Positions 1 to 10,904 of a stretch of DNA of 25,513 nucleotides are shown here, piece by piece. A model generated the notes under the pieces. That model was not told where the DNA came from and searched no databases. It saw only the letters and a list, made by a program, of their open reading frames with translations. The stretch is from Candolleomyces eurysporus. Its lineage: Eukaryota; Basidiomycota; Agaricomycetes; Agaricales; Psathyrellaceae. Every line of letters starts with the position of its first letter. The stretch's first letter is position 1. The position numbers and the translations under genes were made by a program. The stretch lies in assembly GCA_027579435.1 (NCBI GenBank), contig JANBPK010001320.1, forward strand, positions 1 to 25,513, given 5' to 3'.

Positions 1-992
1 CCAAGTCAACGCTCGCCCCCAGGTGATGTGTCAAGCTACACACCTTGCTCTTGAAGCTCTCCCTCTCCTCCAAAGTCAAGCTGTCCGCCTTGGCAATAAC
101 AGGGACAACATTCACAACTTCGCTCAACTTCTTCATCACAATAACGTCAATGGGACGGAGGTTGTGTCCAGTGGGGCTGATGAAGTACAAGCAGCAGTGG
201 ATGCGGGTGTCCTGGATGTATCGGTCTCGCATGGCAGTCAACTCCTTGCGGAGGTATGCGCTGTGCTGGTCCTTGATGTACTTGATGATAGGGTCCCAGC
301 TTCAATCACAATGAACAACCCGCCGTCAGAGGTGAGGTCAGGGAAACACATACCATCCCTCGTTGTTAACCTGATCGGCGAATCCAGGGGTGTCGACAAT
401 ATTTAATCGCAGCTTGACACCATTCTCAACGATGACTGTAATCACCGACAACGACGCACAGAGAGAAGCATAAAAGGGGGTTTTATAAGCTCACCGACGT
501 AATACGAGGAACAAAGAAGTAAACGCACCATGGGACTCGGTCTGGATCTCAGTAGTCTGCCTAACAGGCTCATCCGCCGAAAACCGTCCCTTCGAGTCGA
601 TCAAATGGGAGGCAAAGATGGTGTTGATGAGTGTCGATTTTCCGAGTCCAGTTTGGCCTGTAAAACCACCACAGGTGTTAGCACATTCGTATCTTTAATC
701 GTATGGTCAGAAACAGGGGACAGAAAACGCGTCTCCACGCCTTTGCTCGCCGACGTGTCACGTCCCAGGTCCATCCCTCGACCCCCTTTCCCCAAACACG
801 CAACTCCTTGGCAAACATCCACCCCACCGCAAGGATATGACAACAGAGAAGTCATTAAGAATTCAAGTGGACCAGAAACTCACCGACTAGGATGACATTG
901 AATTGGAAACCACGCTTCAAGAGCTTGTGCTCGATCTGTTGCGTGATAGAGTCGAAACCGACATAAGACGTGGCGCGGATTTCTTCAGTCAT
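1..992 (-). CDS. Septin A, GTP-binding cytoskeletal protein (N-terminal 192 codons; continues past left edge)
   Basis: Septins form GTP-binding hetero-oligomeric filaments at the fungal cell cortex and septum. Four exons are readable: 884-992, 529-657, 354-435 and 44-299, with donors GTGAGT, GTGCGT, GTATGT and GTGTGT; bases 1-43 are intron. The start is the ATG at 990-992, opening MTEEIRATSYVGFDSI. The G1 loop GQTGLGKS is at residues 37-44, the switch I pair TT at 71-72, the G3 motif DTPG at 94-97, and the G4 motif AKAD at 176-179. The septin-typical stretch YIKDQHSAYLRKEL begins at residue 114. The YVGFD.IT.QIEH opening and short N-terminus suggest the Cdc10-like class, but I am less sure of the class than of the family. 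No defect is visible, so this is the best candidate for the active septin in the window. The C-terminal part of the GTPase domain is outside. Confidence 0.93.
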
Positions 993-1769
993 TTTTTTTG
1001 CTNGCTACTAGGGCGTGGCGTCGGTCACATTGATTTATCGTTGATATTTTAATTCCGTCCAGTTTCGAGTGATACGTGTAGGTGTGTGGTTTGGCATTGG
1101 TGTACATTCACCAGGGATTGGTTCGGGACAATGCCATGAGGAGGTGCCAACGCGACGATGAACGTCAAAGGGGCCCAGAGAACGATAATTTGGATTTAAA
1201 TGTCCGTCGTCGAGCAATGAGTTGGTCAATGGTCGAGGTTGCCATGTCGTTGTTGATATTGGGAGGAGCGCGAGCGAGGGGCGTTTTGTCAGTCACTACC
1301 GTACAACAGTCCCTCATAAACCACCTACACAGAAACAGAGGACTACGCTGGCAAGAAGATGGAAGAGGCCGTCAATGGAGGGAGAAGAGGGGGTTGTCAA
1401 CGACTCGGCTTAAAGCGACGACGACGAACGAACGACTTTCGCTGCCCGAAATTTGGGTTTAGCTCGTGGCACAAACAAGCGTACACAATCCTCGTGGCGT
1501 TCCTCAACACCTCTGCTCTCGTCTGCTCATGCACAGATGAATGTCCCAAATGCACCGCGGTATCCCTTTTTCACGCTCGTATTCCGCGGTCTCGTGGCGC
1601 ATACTATCAGCTACAGCGACGTAGCGTTTTCGGGACACGCAGAATTAAATCAAGTCTCGCCCCGACATTCAACTTCATCTCCTATTTCGGGTACTATGAG
1701 TAGAATTGGACGAAAAAANTATTACAGAAATAGCTGGCCATACATAATTATATATCAGATGCAAAACGA
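993..1769. other. Intergenic region between DUF6535-HEAT gene A and septin A
   Basis: This stretch holds the 3' flank of the HEAT gene and the 5' flank of septin A. I see no gene in it. An AT-rich stretch at about 1045-1056 (minus strand AATTAAAATATC), some 55 bases before the septin ATG, could serve as a TATA-like element. The region is repeated at 13949-14533 and, more weakly, at 12483-13002. The version at 13949-14533 lacks about 214 bases that are present here between roughly 1402 and 1625. Two Ns (1003, 1719) sit beside homopolymers. Confidence 0.6.
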
Positions 1770-4700
1770 TCAGACGCCCTGACCCTTGAGGCCACTGGCA
1801 GACTGGTGCAAGTACCCCTCACATCGCTCCTTCCATATGTTAGCCTCGTGCTCCATTACATGTCGCCCAAACAATGCCAGAGTGAACCACTCAAGCAGCG
1901 TCTGACGTGCTTTCTCTCTATCACCATCCGTCGGAGCACTCAGACTGAGACAATTTCGATCACTGGCATATCGGCACCAAAGCGCAGTTAGGATTTCGAG
2001 CTTGTATGGGGCGAGTTCCGGGCGAGTGAGCAGCGGTGGTGCTAGGAAAAGCATCAAGTAATCTGTAGCCATCCCATGCAAGCGTCCTATCTTGCATTTT
2101 AAACAATGCGCCGTCATGCCAACGATGAGACTGCACGCACCGTCCGAGGTGAGGCGACTCAGCAGGTCGACGTGAGCCACAAGGCCAGGGTTTTCAGGAT
2201 CGAGAGCCACCGAGGCTATGCGTAGAGTTATTGCTTGGCGAGCTGAAAGCATCCTCTGTTACTCGAGGGGCCTGGTTATGGGAACCGCAATGACTTACCC
2301 ATTGGATCCAGTGACATCACAGAGAGTAATTGTACCACACTCGGTCTCAATCGGTCAACGTGAAGCAGTTCCATGAATCTCGTCGCCAAGGGTGTGATCT
2401 TCTTGAGCACTGAGATATTAGCTGCAGCCCACGATTTCGGGCCTCCTTGTCTTTCAACTCTCTCAAGCTTGTGGGCTGAAAAGATTCAGCGCTCTGAACG
2501 ATAATAGGCTGATATATACTCACATATACGACCTGACGACAAGGCCACGAGAAGACGGATTGCGACAATGCGTACTTCTTCAACCCCGTCCTTGCCATCA
2601 AGTGCCAAATCCACGATGTCATGTATAGCGGGTTCGAAAATTTCTGGGTTCGAATAGCCTGTAGAATGGTTAGAGTCGGGTTAACCGTCACGATTTGATA
2701 TGGCTTACCATGCTTTGTATACAGTTTCAGAAGGAGTTCAACAGCAGCTGCGCGCGTGAATAACGACGTGCTTTTGAGCATCGGGCTCAAGATACGAACG
2801 AGGATAGTAGCGGTATAGTCTACGACCGGAACTGTGTGTGCATGGTAAGGATCGAAAACAAGAGTATAATGGAACAAGTAATATAATTACGTGTCTCTAT
2901 GAGCAGCTGGGCCATTGCCTTCCCGGCAGCTATGATGGTTGCCATTAGCACGCTTCCGCGAAGAGCAACATGTTTGAACTGACCGTCTCCAGCGAAGGCC
3001 GCGAGATTATTAGGGAATGCCCTTCCTACACTGTTCCCGAAATCTTGACCGCCATCCGTTGAAGCAGTTCTCAGCGCTTGGGAAATAGAAAAGAAAGCGA
3101 TGTCCTCAAATTGAACTATCAACCATTTTACAGTTAGGACATAGTAAAGCAGAAGTCGGAGACAATACCTAAGCTGTCCAAAGCTGACCTGGCATTTGAG
3201 CAGTAGATTCGGCTCCCTTCTTCCTTCAAGAGCGTCTCAAGAATCTTAGAGAAGGCAGCTTTGTTGGCGTCCCGAAATCGAATGACTGGAAAATCGATTA
3301 GATATTGACAGCGAGAACCAAGAGTGCGCGAGGTGACATACGACGAAAAGCCGACTTCAGAACCTGCAGGGCAGCAATTCGCATAACGCCATCCTCATCT
3401 TTGATCACAATGTCCGCTAATCGACACATGATTTGGGAATCACCTGCAGGGCGAGTTGATCAGAGAAAACCGATTCGTAGCGATATACATACTGTTGCAT
3501 CCCAAAAAAGAGATTTCGTATCTGGACTGGCTTTCACCTTCGATCGAGTTTGAACCTCGCGTCAGGACAAGTCGCATAGTCCACTCACCATAGCCAGGGA
3601 CACACTCAATGATACTTCTAAACAGGTTTATCGCAGCCAGACGGACATTGCGCTCCACATTGAGTTTCAGTGCTGATTCTATGACGGTGGGCAGGATGTT
3701 GTCGATTAGGTAGGGCTCCTTGACTACCCTGGCGGTTAATCCCCTACCAGCTTGGCTTTGGGAAAGAAAGGCTCACCACTCTGGAACAAAGAACACACGG
3801 TATCCTGAGACTCAAAGGCGGCGCCGCTATTTTGCTCCTTGATCACCATTTCAATGAGTTTTGGCAAGGCTTGGAATTCGGCTGAAAGCAGTGAGCATGC
3901 TTCGAGCCGCCAACAATCCAATATACGAACCATTCCGGCTGAGTAGCAATATTATCTGGACCCATAGTCGATGTCGCTCTTCTGAACCTTTAAAGAACCG
4001 CTGTAATGACGTATCACTGCAGAGAAACTTGGAACCTCTTGTTTTTTCATGTTTNCGGTGGTGCTGTGACCATGGTCAGCACCGTCACCGCACGGTCTGT
4101 GTGTTCCGCCGTTCTGAGTGAGAAAACGAGCGCTTCTCCTAGTTTTGCTGCTAGTGGTCCCCTCAACTCGGCTACAAGGCACTTAGTTCAACTTGAAGAC
4201 ACCGGGTAGTAGGCAGCAACACTACCTCCTGGACCTATGAGTAGCTGTTTTAGTACGTTCATCCCCTCGGACTGCACGATGGGACTGCTGTCCTTGATGG
4301 CGGCGTCAAAAATTTTGGCGAGATCAAGAAACTTAGCTAGATGCGAGGAGTCAAATGGTGTACGAATGGGCTTTACGGATTTGAGTCGTCTTACCGTTTC
4401 TGATATGGGGACCCGCCAATCTGACCCACAATCGGCGTACTTTCTCCGTTTTGTCTACAACCCCCATCCCGAAATGCTTTTTCACCATGGTTTCCACGAG
4501 CTCGTGAATCGAATGGTCCCATCCACCATCCGGTTCTGTTAGATTTGAAAAGGTTTTGACGGCTTCGAAGCGATAGTCATCATCGGAATCCGATAACGCA
4601 TGATTGGAGAGTTTATTGAGAGCTTCTCTCAACAATTCTACTGTGGCCATCCTCAGCGGTGATTTTGAGCACGAAAAAGTGGTGAAACTTACAGTTTTCC

Positions 4701-7700
4701 AAGTAGTGTAACTTGAATGCGGAGAGCAACTGCATGTGGCTTATCCGAACGCTTTGATCTGCGCTCTTGATAAACTCATCAAATTGATCGACAGTACCAC
4801 GGACGAGCGCTCGGGTGGCATCTCGAGATACGCGCAGGAGAATGTGCTCCGAGAGTTGACTAAGGCGTTGGAGGCACTCGGATTGAACGCCAGGGTCAGA
4901 ATCATGCATTGCCATCTGGGAAAGGATGTTCGGAACATCTTTAAACCCAAATGGGTCTAGGGACAGTATCAACATCTGAGCGAGTGAAGGAAGGCAAAAT
5001 ACGTACAAAATGCAGCAATGGTCGCGAGGATATCGACCCAAACCCTGCGGTCATCCGGCCCGATTTTGCAAAGTTGTCGACGCAGGGGCAGCGTAAGCGT
5101 TGATTTAGGCATGTAATCAGCCACACCTGTTGTAAAAGTTCACTCAGTCCACAGCTTCGCGGGCGGAATTGAATACTTGCTCTCACCGGCTTCGACTTGA
5201 ATGGCAAGTGAGGACTTGGCTTCGATCTCGTCCCTCATCCCCTTTGCAATGACTTGAAGCCTTTCTTCGGCTTTTTTACTCAGCCCCGCTGAAAGAGAAA
5301 AAGTCAGGCAGTTTTCAAACGACTGAGAAAGCAACGCACCTCGTCGAGAAAGAAGCACCAGCAGCTTAATCCATTTCGCCGTCCTGGACCAGAGCCCACG
5401 AGAACCATGAAAGGATACCTTGAGATCCTGAGGTAAGGCACTATCAAATGCCTCGGTAGACTCGCGATCTTGAGTGCCGAGGAAGTCAGAACGGGGTCTC
5501 GAAGTGACAGACGTTCCCGCACATACCTTCTTCTAGTAGTAGCAAGTTGTCTCGGGCACTTTCGGACAGGTCGGGGTCACTTTCCGTTTTACCGTAAAGT
5601 TCGACAAAGATTGGAACGATTTCTGGGAACTTGGATGACACTGAGCGCAAGTTTTAGAGACGGTGGTGCAGAAGGTATATCAGGAAAGATCCGTACCGCG
5701 CTCTTGCATGTCGGACAAGAATTGAACCCATAGGGCGCGTACGTTGGGGTCGTCTTCGTTGAGGACTTTATCCTGGACCGATAGGATGGCCGACTTCACT
5801 GCCTCCAACATCTCCGCTGCAAAAGATCATTCAGGGTCGTTCGAGTTTTCAGTCTAGTTCACGCACGGGTCAAATTCTGCTCTTTGCAGATAATTGAAAT
5901 CAATCTGACGGATGAGCGTCGGACATCGTTTTGTTTATCCGTGCTCGCCCAGTTGACGATCTTTTTGAGGAGGCCCACGTTGCTGAGGTCAACTAACGAG
6001 TCGCCGATTTAAAGTTTGTTAATTTAGCGATCAGATAATGGAATATTGAGCTCCACTTACGTTGGTCTATACAAATTTCTAACACAGGCAGAGCCCTACT
6101 CCGGTGGAGATCGGGTCCCTCTACAACTTCCAGCCAAACTAGCGCATCAACCATAAGCGAGCCACTGACATGACCTGCAACAAAGGGTTATGATGTATCG
6201 GTGATCTACGTCGTCTGCGCGAAAACCCACCATTCTTACAAAGTTCCTTGAGAAGGCAAAAAGCCCGCTCACGAACTGGTTCGCTGTCGTCATGAATGGC
6301 AACCCTGACAATCTTCCCAAATACAACAGGGAATATATCTAGAGCCAATTGGATGCCGTCCTTCCATGCAAAAGCGTACCGTGGTTTTTCCAAGGCGACT
6401 TTTGACTCATCGTCTTTGAGATGTTCTAATAGGTCAGTCAGGACACGGTGACGTTTCTTGGAGTCCGAGTGATCCAATCCATTGTTGAGGGCCGTCGGCA
6501 CGGCGTCCCTTACAAGTCGTGCATATGATTCTGCAAAAAATGTCGACGTTAATATCGACGAAACACATGAAGCTGAGGAAAATCACCTTTTGCCCACATA
6601 TCTTCTGCTAAGCGGAGAGCAGGCTGGCGAACGTCCGTTGAGTCTGAGTTCAGAGCAACCTCAACCAGGCCGGGGNATGGCATTGTCGATAAGGGAGTAG
6701 AACAGACTGTCGCAATCTGAAAAGGGTATGGGTGACTTCGCTAACGGTTCACCCCTACATAGACGCTTACTGTTCCATATAGTTCTGACAAACGCGATTG
6801 TGCGCATACGCTGCTGTCGTTCATGACTCTTGAATCCAAATTCAACGCTGGCGTGCAGAGCATTTGTCACCGTGCCCAACTTCCCCTTTGAGGATGCTAC
6901 CAAATTGGTCAGTACCTGCAGCCCGTCCTTTCTGGCACCCTCTTTTTCGAATACGGTCATATCGGAGATGGTTTTAATCGAATGATCGTCGAAAAAGTCA
7001 GCTGCAACCGTGTCAGTTGTACAATGTCATGAAAGTATCCGATTCGTCTCACGTTTCAAGTCTGGAACCTGGCTGAGCATCTTGAGGGGATCTATTGGTA
7101 ACTTTGGTTCGGCTATTTCTGACACGAGGATCTCCAATATGCCCTGAATTTTCGATAGGGATGGTATGTCGTTCAAGACATTCTTTGCCGTGTTCTCGAT
7201 TTCAGTTACTGTACGGAAATTTCGATCAGTTGGCTACTCTATGAGATGCACAGGGAACAGGTACGCACTCGTAGCCGTATGGAGCCGCGGCAGAATTTCC
7301 AGCTCCAGCTTTTCAACGGACTCGCGATTCGTTGTCTCTATGCTCCCTGCCCATTCGCTCGTACGCTTAGTTCCTGATGCAGTGCAGCCAGCTATGACCT
7401 GGTGTCAACTAAGATGACCCGAAACGTGCAGAAGAGCTTACCCTTTGCCAAGCACAGGTTCAAAATATAGAGGCTGGTGGTCTTCACGCCCTCCTTCCCT
7501 TGCAGAAGGCCACGACAAGCGGATAACATGAAGTGCAGTCTGTGAGAGGACTTTATATCTTGGAGAGCTAGCTCCCAAAGGCGATCGAGCATCTCGTTGG
7601 ATTGGAACCCGAGCTTGGGAGGGACGGAACCTTGACTGGTCCAATCTTTTGCTGGGAGTGCTTGCAGAAGGCACATGATTTGCGTCCTGAGGCTAAACGA

Positions 7701-9160
7701 TAGCTGACGAGGGAATTCGGGTAGGGTGTTCCAGCGATGAAGGGGGTACCCAGATTCAAGCGAGGTCTGCAAAGCACCCAGCAGACCCTGGTAGCCTCCA
7801 GCTACGTCTTCGAGAGCACCGCCCTGCGCGATAGCGACGAGTTCCTCTTGGAGGACGCTGACAAACCGGAGAAAGACGAGTAGATAGTTACAAAGGATCT
7901 CGTTGCGACGAGTCGCATCGCCGGTCCTTGTCGATGCGCATATCTTGAAGCGTTCTAGAAAACGGGATGGACTGTCAGTCTTACTTAGATGGCGGATCCA
8001 TCTCGGGGAGAAAGTTGGATGAGCGATCTCCGCCACGGCTTCGTCGATATGTGTTGGCTTCGGGGATTGAATCAGCTCGGTATAGAGAATCGCCATCAGT
8101 ACTTCGTTGATCTCCGTGGCTCTGGAGCCCGGCCACAACCAGGCTGATCTCCTTGCTCGTATTATTAATTGCTGTAGACTTTTCAAGATCTTGCCGGGCA
8201 GTTGGGGGATCGCCGAAAGGGGAGTACTGAAAGGAGTGTAGGGATTGGTGAAGGGGAGAAAGGTCGCAATGAGATATATGGGACATCCGGATATGCAGAA
8301 GGCCAAAAGGATACGTCCGAGGACCGGATCGTCGCCAATACTCTGAACAACCAACCCACCCAGGAAGAGAAAGGAAGCAATCTGCTGACTAAGCAACTGC
8401 AACTTGGTGCTGATTTGTACGAGCCGCCATGACTCTGCCACCTTCTTCAGTTTGTACCACTGAACAGCCGCCATAGCTCCACGCATTTTGGAGGAAGGAG
8501 GCTCAAACTTGACCAGCGCGCCTTTAGCCAGGCCCACCATCGTAACGCTGAAGAGGGTGATGTATAGGCTCATCAGCCACAGACCGACAATCCACTTCTG
8601 TGAGACTGGGATGTTAACTGTGCCGATGATCGACATCCCTCGTAAAGTGTCCCGTATGTCGCCAAGCAGATTCTGCTCCGAGTTCTTCTGAAGGTCGCGA
8701 CGTGCCTCGAGAACGAACGATGAAACGACCCCGGCGAACAGACCGGCCTGTGGTGGGCGCTCTTAGACAATGATCGAAAAAANGAGAAAGAACGTATACT
8801 CACGAAGACGAGGAGGGAGTCCAGCCCCGCTCTCCATCGCTCCACCTTTTCTTTCGCCTCAGCCTCGGAGTCTTCGAGATACAAATCCCATATTCTAGCA
8901 TCCTCTCTGAACTCGAGATCTTTCTTCACCCTGCTTCCGTCGCCCCCATCTCCCTGGGCTTCGTCTTTCACTGCTGATGTGGGAGATACTGGATCCGGAT
9001 CTGGGGAAATTCTACCAGTCTTCAAACTCGTGTCGCAATTTTGCGCCTTCTCGGCGTCGTCGCCATCAATTGCGTATTGCTCAGTCTGTGATCGGCTTTA
9101 GTGGCAATTTAGCATATGGGAGATGGAAAAACTCACCACCTTGAAATCGCGTTTTTCCAT
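1770..9160 (-). CDS. DUF6535-like membrane domain + HEAT-repeat solenoid protein, copy A (30 exons, about 1,935 aa)
   Basis: Function unknown. Exons in gene order: 9137-9160, 8804-9085, 7442-8747, 7269-7391, 7053-7208, 6771-7001, 6587-6716, 6231-6530, 6061-6174, 5867-5992, 5697-5816, 5527-5640, 5340-5468, 5187-5288, 5007-5126, 4693-4938, 4395-4640, 4226-4336, 4036-4171, 3931-3987, 3777-3881, 3589-3723, 3493-3537, 3342-3443, 3169-3285, 2891-3115, 2709-2831, 2524-2658, 2299-2475, 1770-2242. Dropping the Ns at 6676 and 4055 gives 1,935 codons plus TGA. Residues 1-90 are acidic and cytosolic-looking. Hydrophobic helices lie near 94-118, 155-177, 220-239 and 246-267, a four-helix layout like fungal DUF6535. 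From about residue 530 the chain is alpha-helical ARM/HEAT-type repeats (for example VRLAAINLFRSIIECVP and VRIVAIRLLVAL). The start MEKRDFKV is conserved in copy B and lies 73 bases after a TATA box. I infer a membrane-anchored scaffold; the partner is unknown. Confidence 0.85.
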
Positions 9161-9232
9161 TCTCTGAAAGTGTGCTTGGGAGCACGAAGAAACGAACAGA
9201 TAGCTGGCAGACAGGCTAACCTGTACCCACTG

Positions 9233-9240
9233 TTATATAG
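9233..9240 (-). promoter_or_regulatory. TATA box of DUF6535-HEAT gene A
   Basis: On the minus strand the site reads CTATATAA, 73 bases before the ATG at 9160. The same element stands at exactly the same distance from the ATG of copy B (23656-23663). The two upstream duplicate cassettes have lost it, which fits this being the working promoter. Confidence 0.6.
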
Positions 9241-9895
9241 CGGCATGTCCGATGAGAAAGGCGCACAAGGGGGTCATACGATCTTCAAGATCGTAAAGTT
9301 TCCACGTTCCCAAGACGTGGTTGAAACTGGGGTGGTTTTGAGATGAACGCTCGCAATTCCTCGATTAGCCCATATTGCAGAACGGAAATTGGTTCAAAAC
9401 CATCTCGATGTAGAGGCGCGGTTGAGTGGCAAATGAATGAATGGCTGGCAGTGGTCTTGGGAAAACCCAAAGTCTTTCGCTTTTCATCCACGATCGATCG
9501 GCGTCAAGGCGTCGGCGCTGTAGTCTTCTGGTGGAATTAGAGAGAGAAAAAAGCATAGGAAACAATGGTGGACTCCGAAATAACGAATACTCTATAAATT
9601 TCCTCTGTTCTTCACCTTCTCCCTTTGCCGATAACACCCCTCGAACCTTTTACCGCACCTCGACAATGTAGCGCCTAGCTGTAGACATTAATGGCATAGT
9701 CCTGAGTCTGTGATTGCCTTCAGTGGCGAATTCTACCCACGGAACGTGGAGAAACTTACTATCTCGAGATCGGATTCTCCCCTTTCTGCAACTGCGCTTG
9801 GGCACGAAGAAAAGAAGGTGCAGATGGCGAATAAGTCTCCTTGCACCCACTGTCAGGAATTAGTAGCATATTCGATGAGAAAGGCCTCCAAGTGG

Positions 9896-10411
9896 TCATA
9901 CGGTCATTCCACGCTCCCGAGATATGTTCGAACCTGGGGTGCATTTGATATTATATGAATGCTCACAGTTCTTCGATTGGCCATATTGCGGAGCGGAAAT
10001 TGTTTCAAGGTCGCCTCGATGTACGGTCGTGGTTGACCAGGTTTCTGGCGAATGAATGAATGGCTGACAACGTTCTGTAGATAACCGAGGTCTACAGCCT
10101 TTACACACGATTTGAACGTCGACTTCAAGGCGCCAGCGCTGTAGTCTTTTAATGGCATCGAAGACAACAAGAAGGCATAGGAAAACCGGTGAACCTACAA
10201 AGCAATGAATATTCCACAAATTCGCTTTCTTCGTTACCTTCTCCCCTTCCCCGATAACAATCCTCCAACCTTTCACCGCACTTCGACGATGTGGCGCCTG
10301 GTTGTCGTCATAGACATTGATTGTACAGTGCTGAGTCTGTGATCGTCTTCACAGCGAATACATCATGCAAAACATGTCAGAGAAACTCACCACATTATCA
10401 GAAATTTCCAT
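9896..10411 (-). pseudogene. Possible short spliced reading frame in 5' cassette unit 3 (relic of a HEAT-gene start)
   Basis: Exon 1 at 10391-10411 reads MEISDNV, matching MEKRDFKV of the real gene in position and splice site. A 54-nt intron (10337-10390) with GTGAGT and CAG ends follows. The second exon then stays open from 10336 to 9896, giving about 154 residues. It begins TQHCTINVYDDNQ, similar to TEQYAIDGDDAEK of gene A, but soon diverges into upstream promoter sequence. The matching unit in copy B (ATG at 24852-24854) stops much earlier, which argues against a conserved protein. Most likely a truncated gene start whose frame is open by chance. Confidence 0.35.
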
Positions 10412-10904
10412 TTCCGGAGGTGCGTTGGGCACGGGGAAACGGACGGGCAGAGGGCGAACAGGGTAATATGCACCCACTGTTGGCAAACAGCAGCATGTTC
10501 GTGAAGAAAGGTGCGCGAGGGGTCATACGATCCTTCCACGTTCCCAAGACACGCCTGAACTGGGGTAGGTTTGATACCATATATGAACATTCACAACTCC
10601 TCAATCAGGACATATTGCAGAGCGGAGATCGGTTCAGCGTCTCGATGTGACGCCGTGGTTGGCCAGGCATCTGGCGAATGAATCAATGGACAACCCAAAG
10701 TCTACGGCATTCTACCCACGGTTCAAACATTGCCGTCAAATAATATAGGAAGTGTTTGGGAAGTGTCATCAAGCTCATGGCATAGGCGTGTGAGAGCGCG
10801 AGTCTACGGATGGCGTCAAAAAAATAAAACGCGCAGAAAACAACTGTATACTCCCAAAACAATGGATCTGACGAATATGCATTCCTTCATCTCCGCCTAG
10901 CTCT

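Noticed and set aside
4337..4394. Apparent 1-bp frameshift in gene A (extra A at 4353-4355 compared with copy B) giving a stop after HSYTI
   Set aside because: The difference lies inside a 58-nt phase-1 intron (donor GTAAGA, acceptor CTAG); flanking exons of 246 and 111 nt stay in frame.
5470..5733. Plus-strand open frames opposite the HEAT exons (here and at many other places)
   Set aside because: They are antisense shadows that span minus-strand exon-intron borders and resemble no known protein.
7373..7373. CATCAG acceptor for exon 4 of gene A
   Set aside because: Copy B has no AG there. The CATAG acceptor 18 bases upstream (exon start 7391) is present in both copies, keeps the phase and gives a 50-nt intron.
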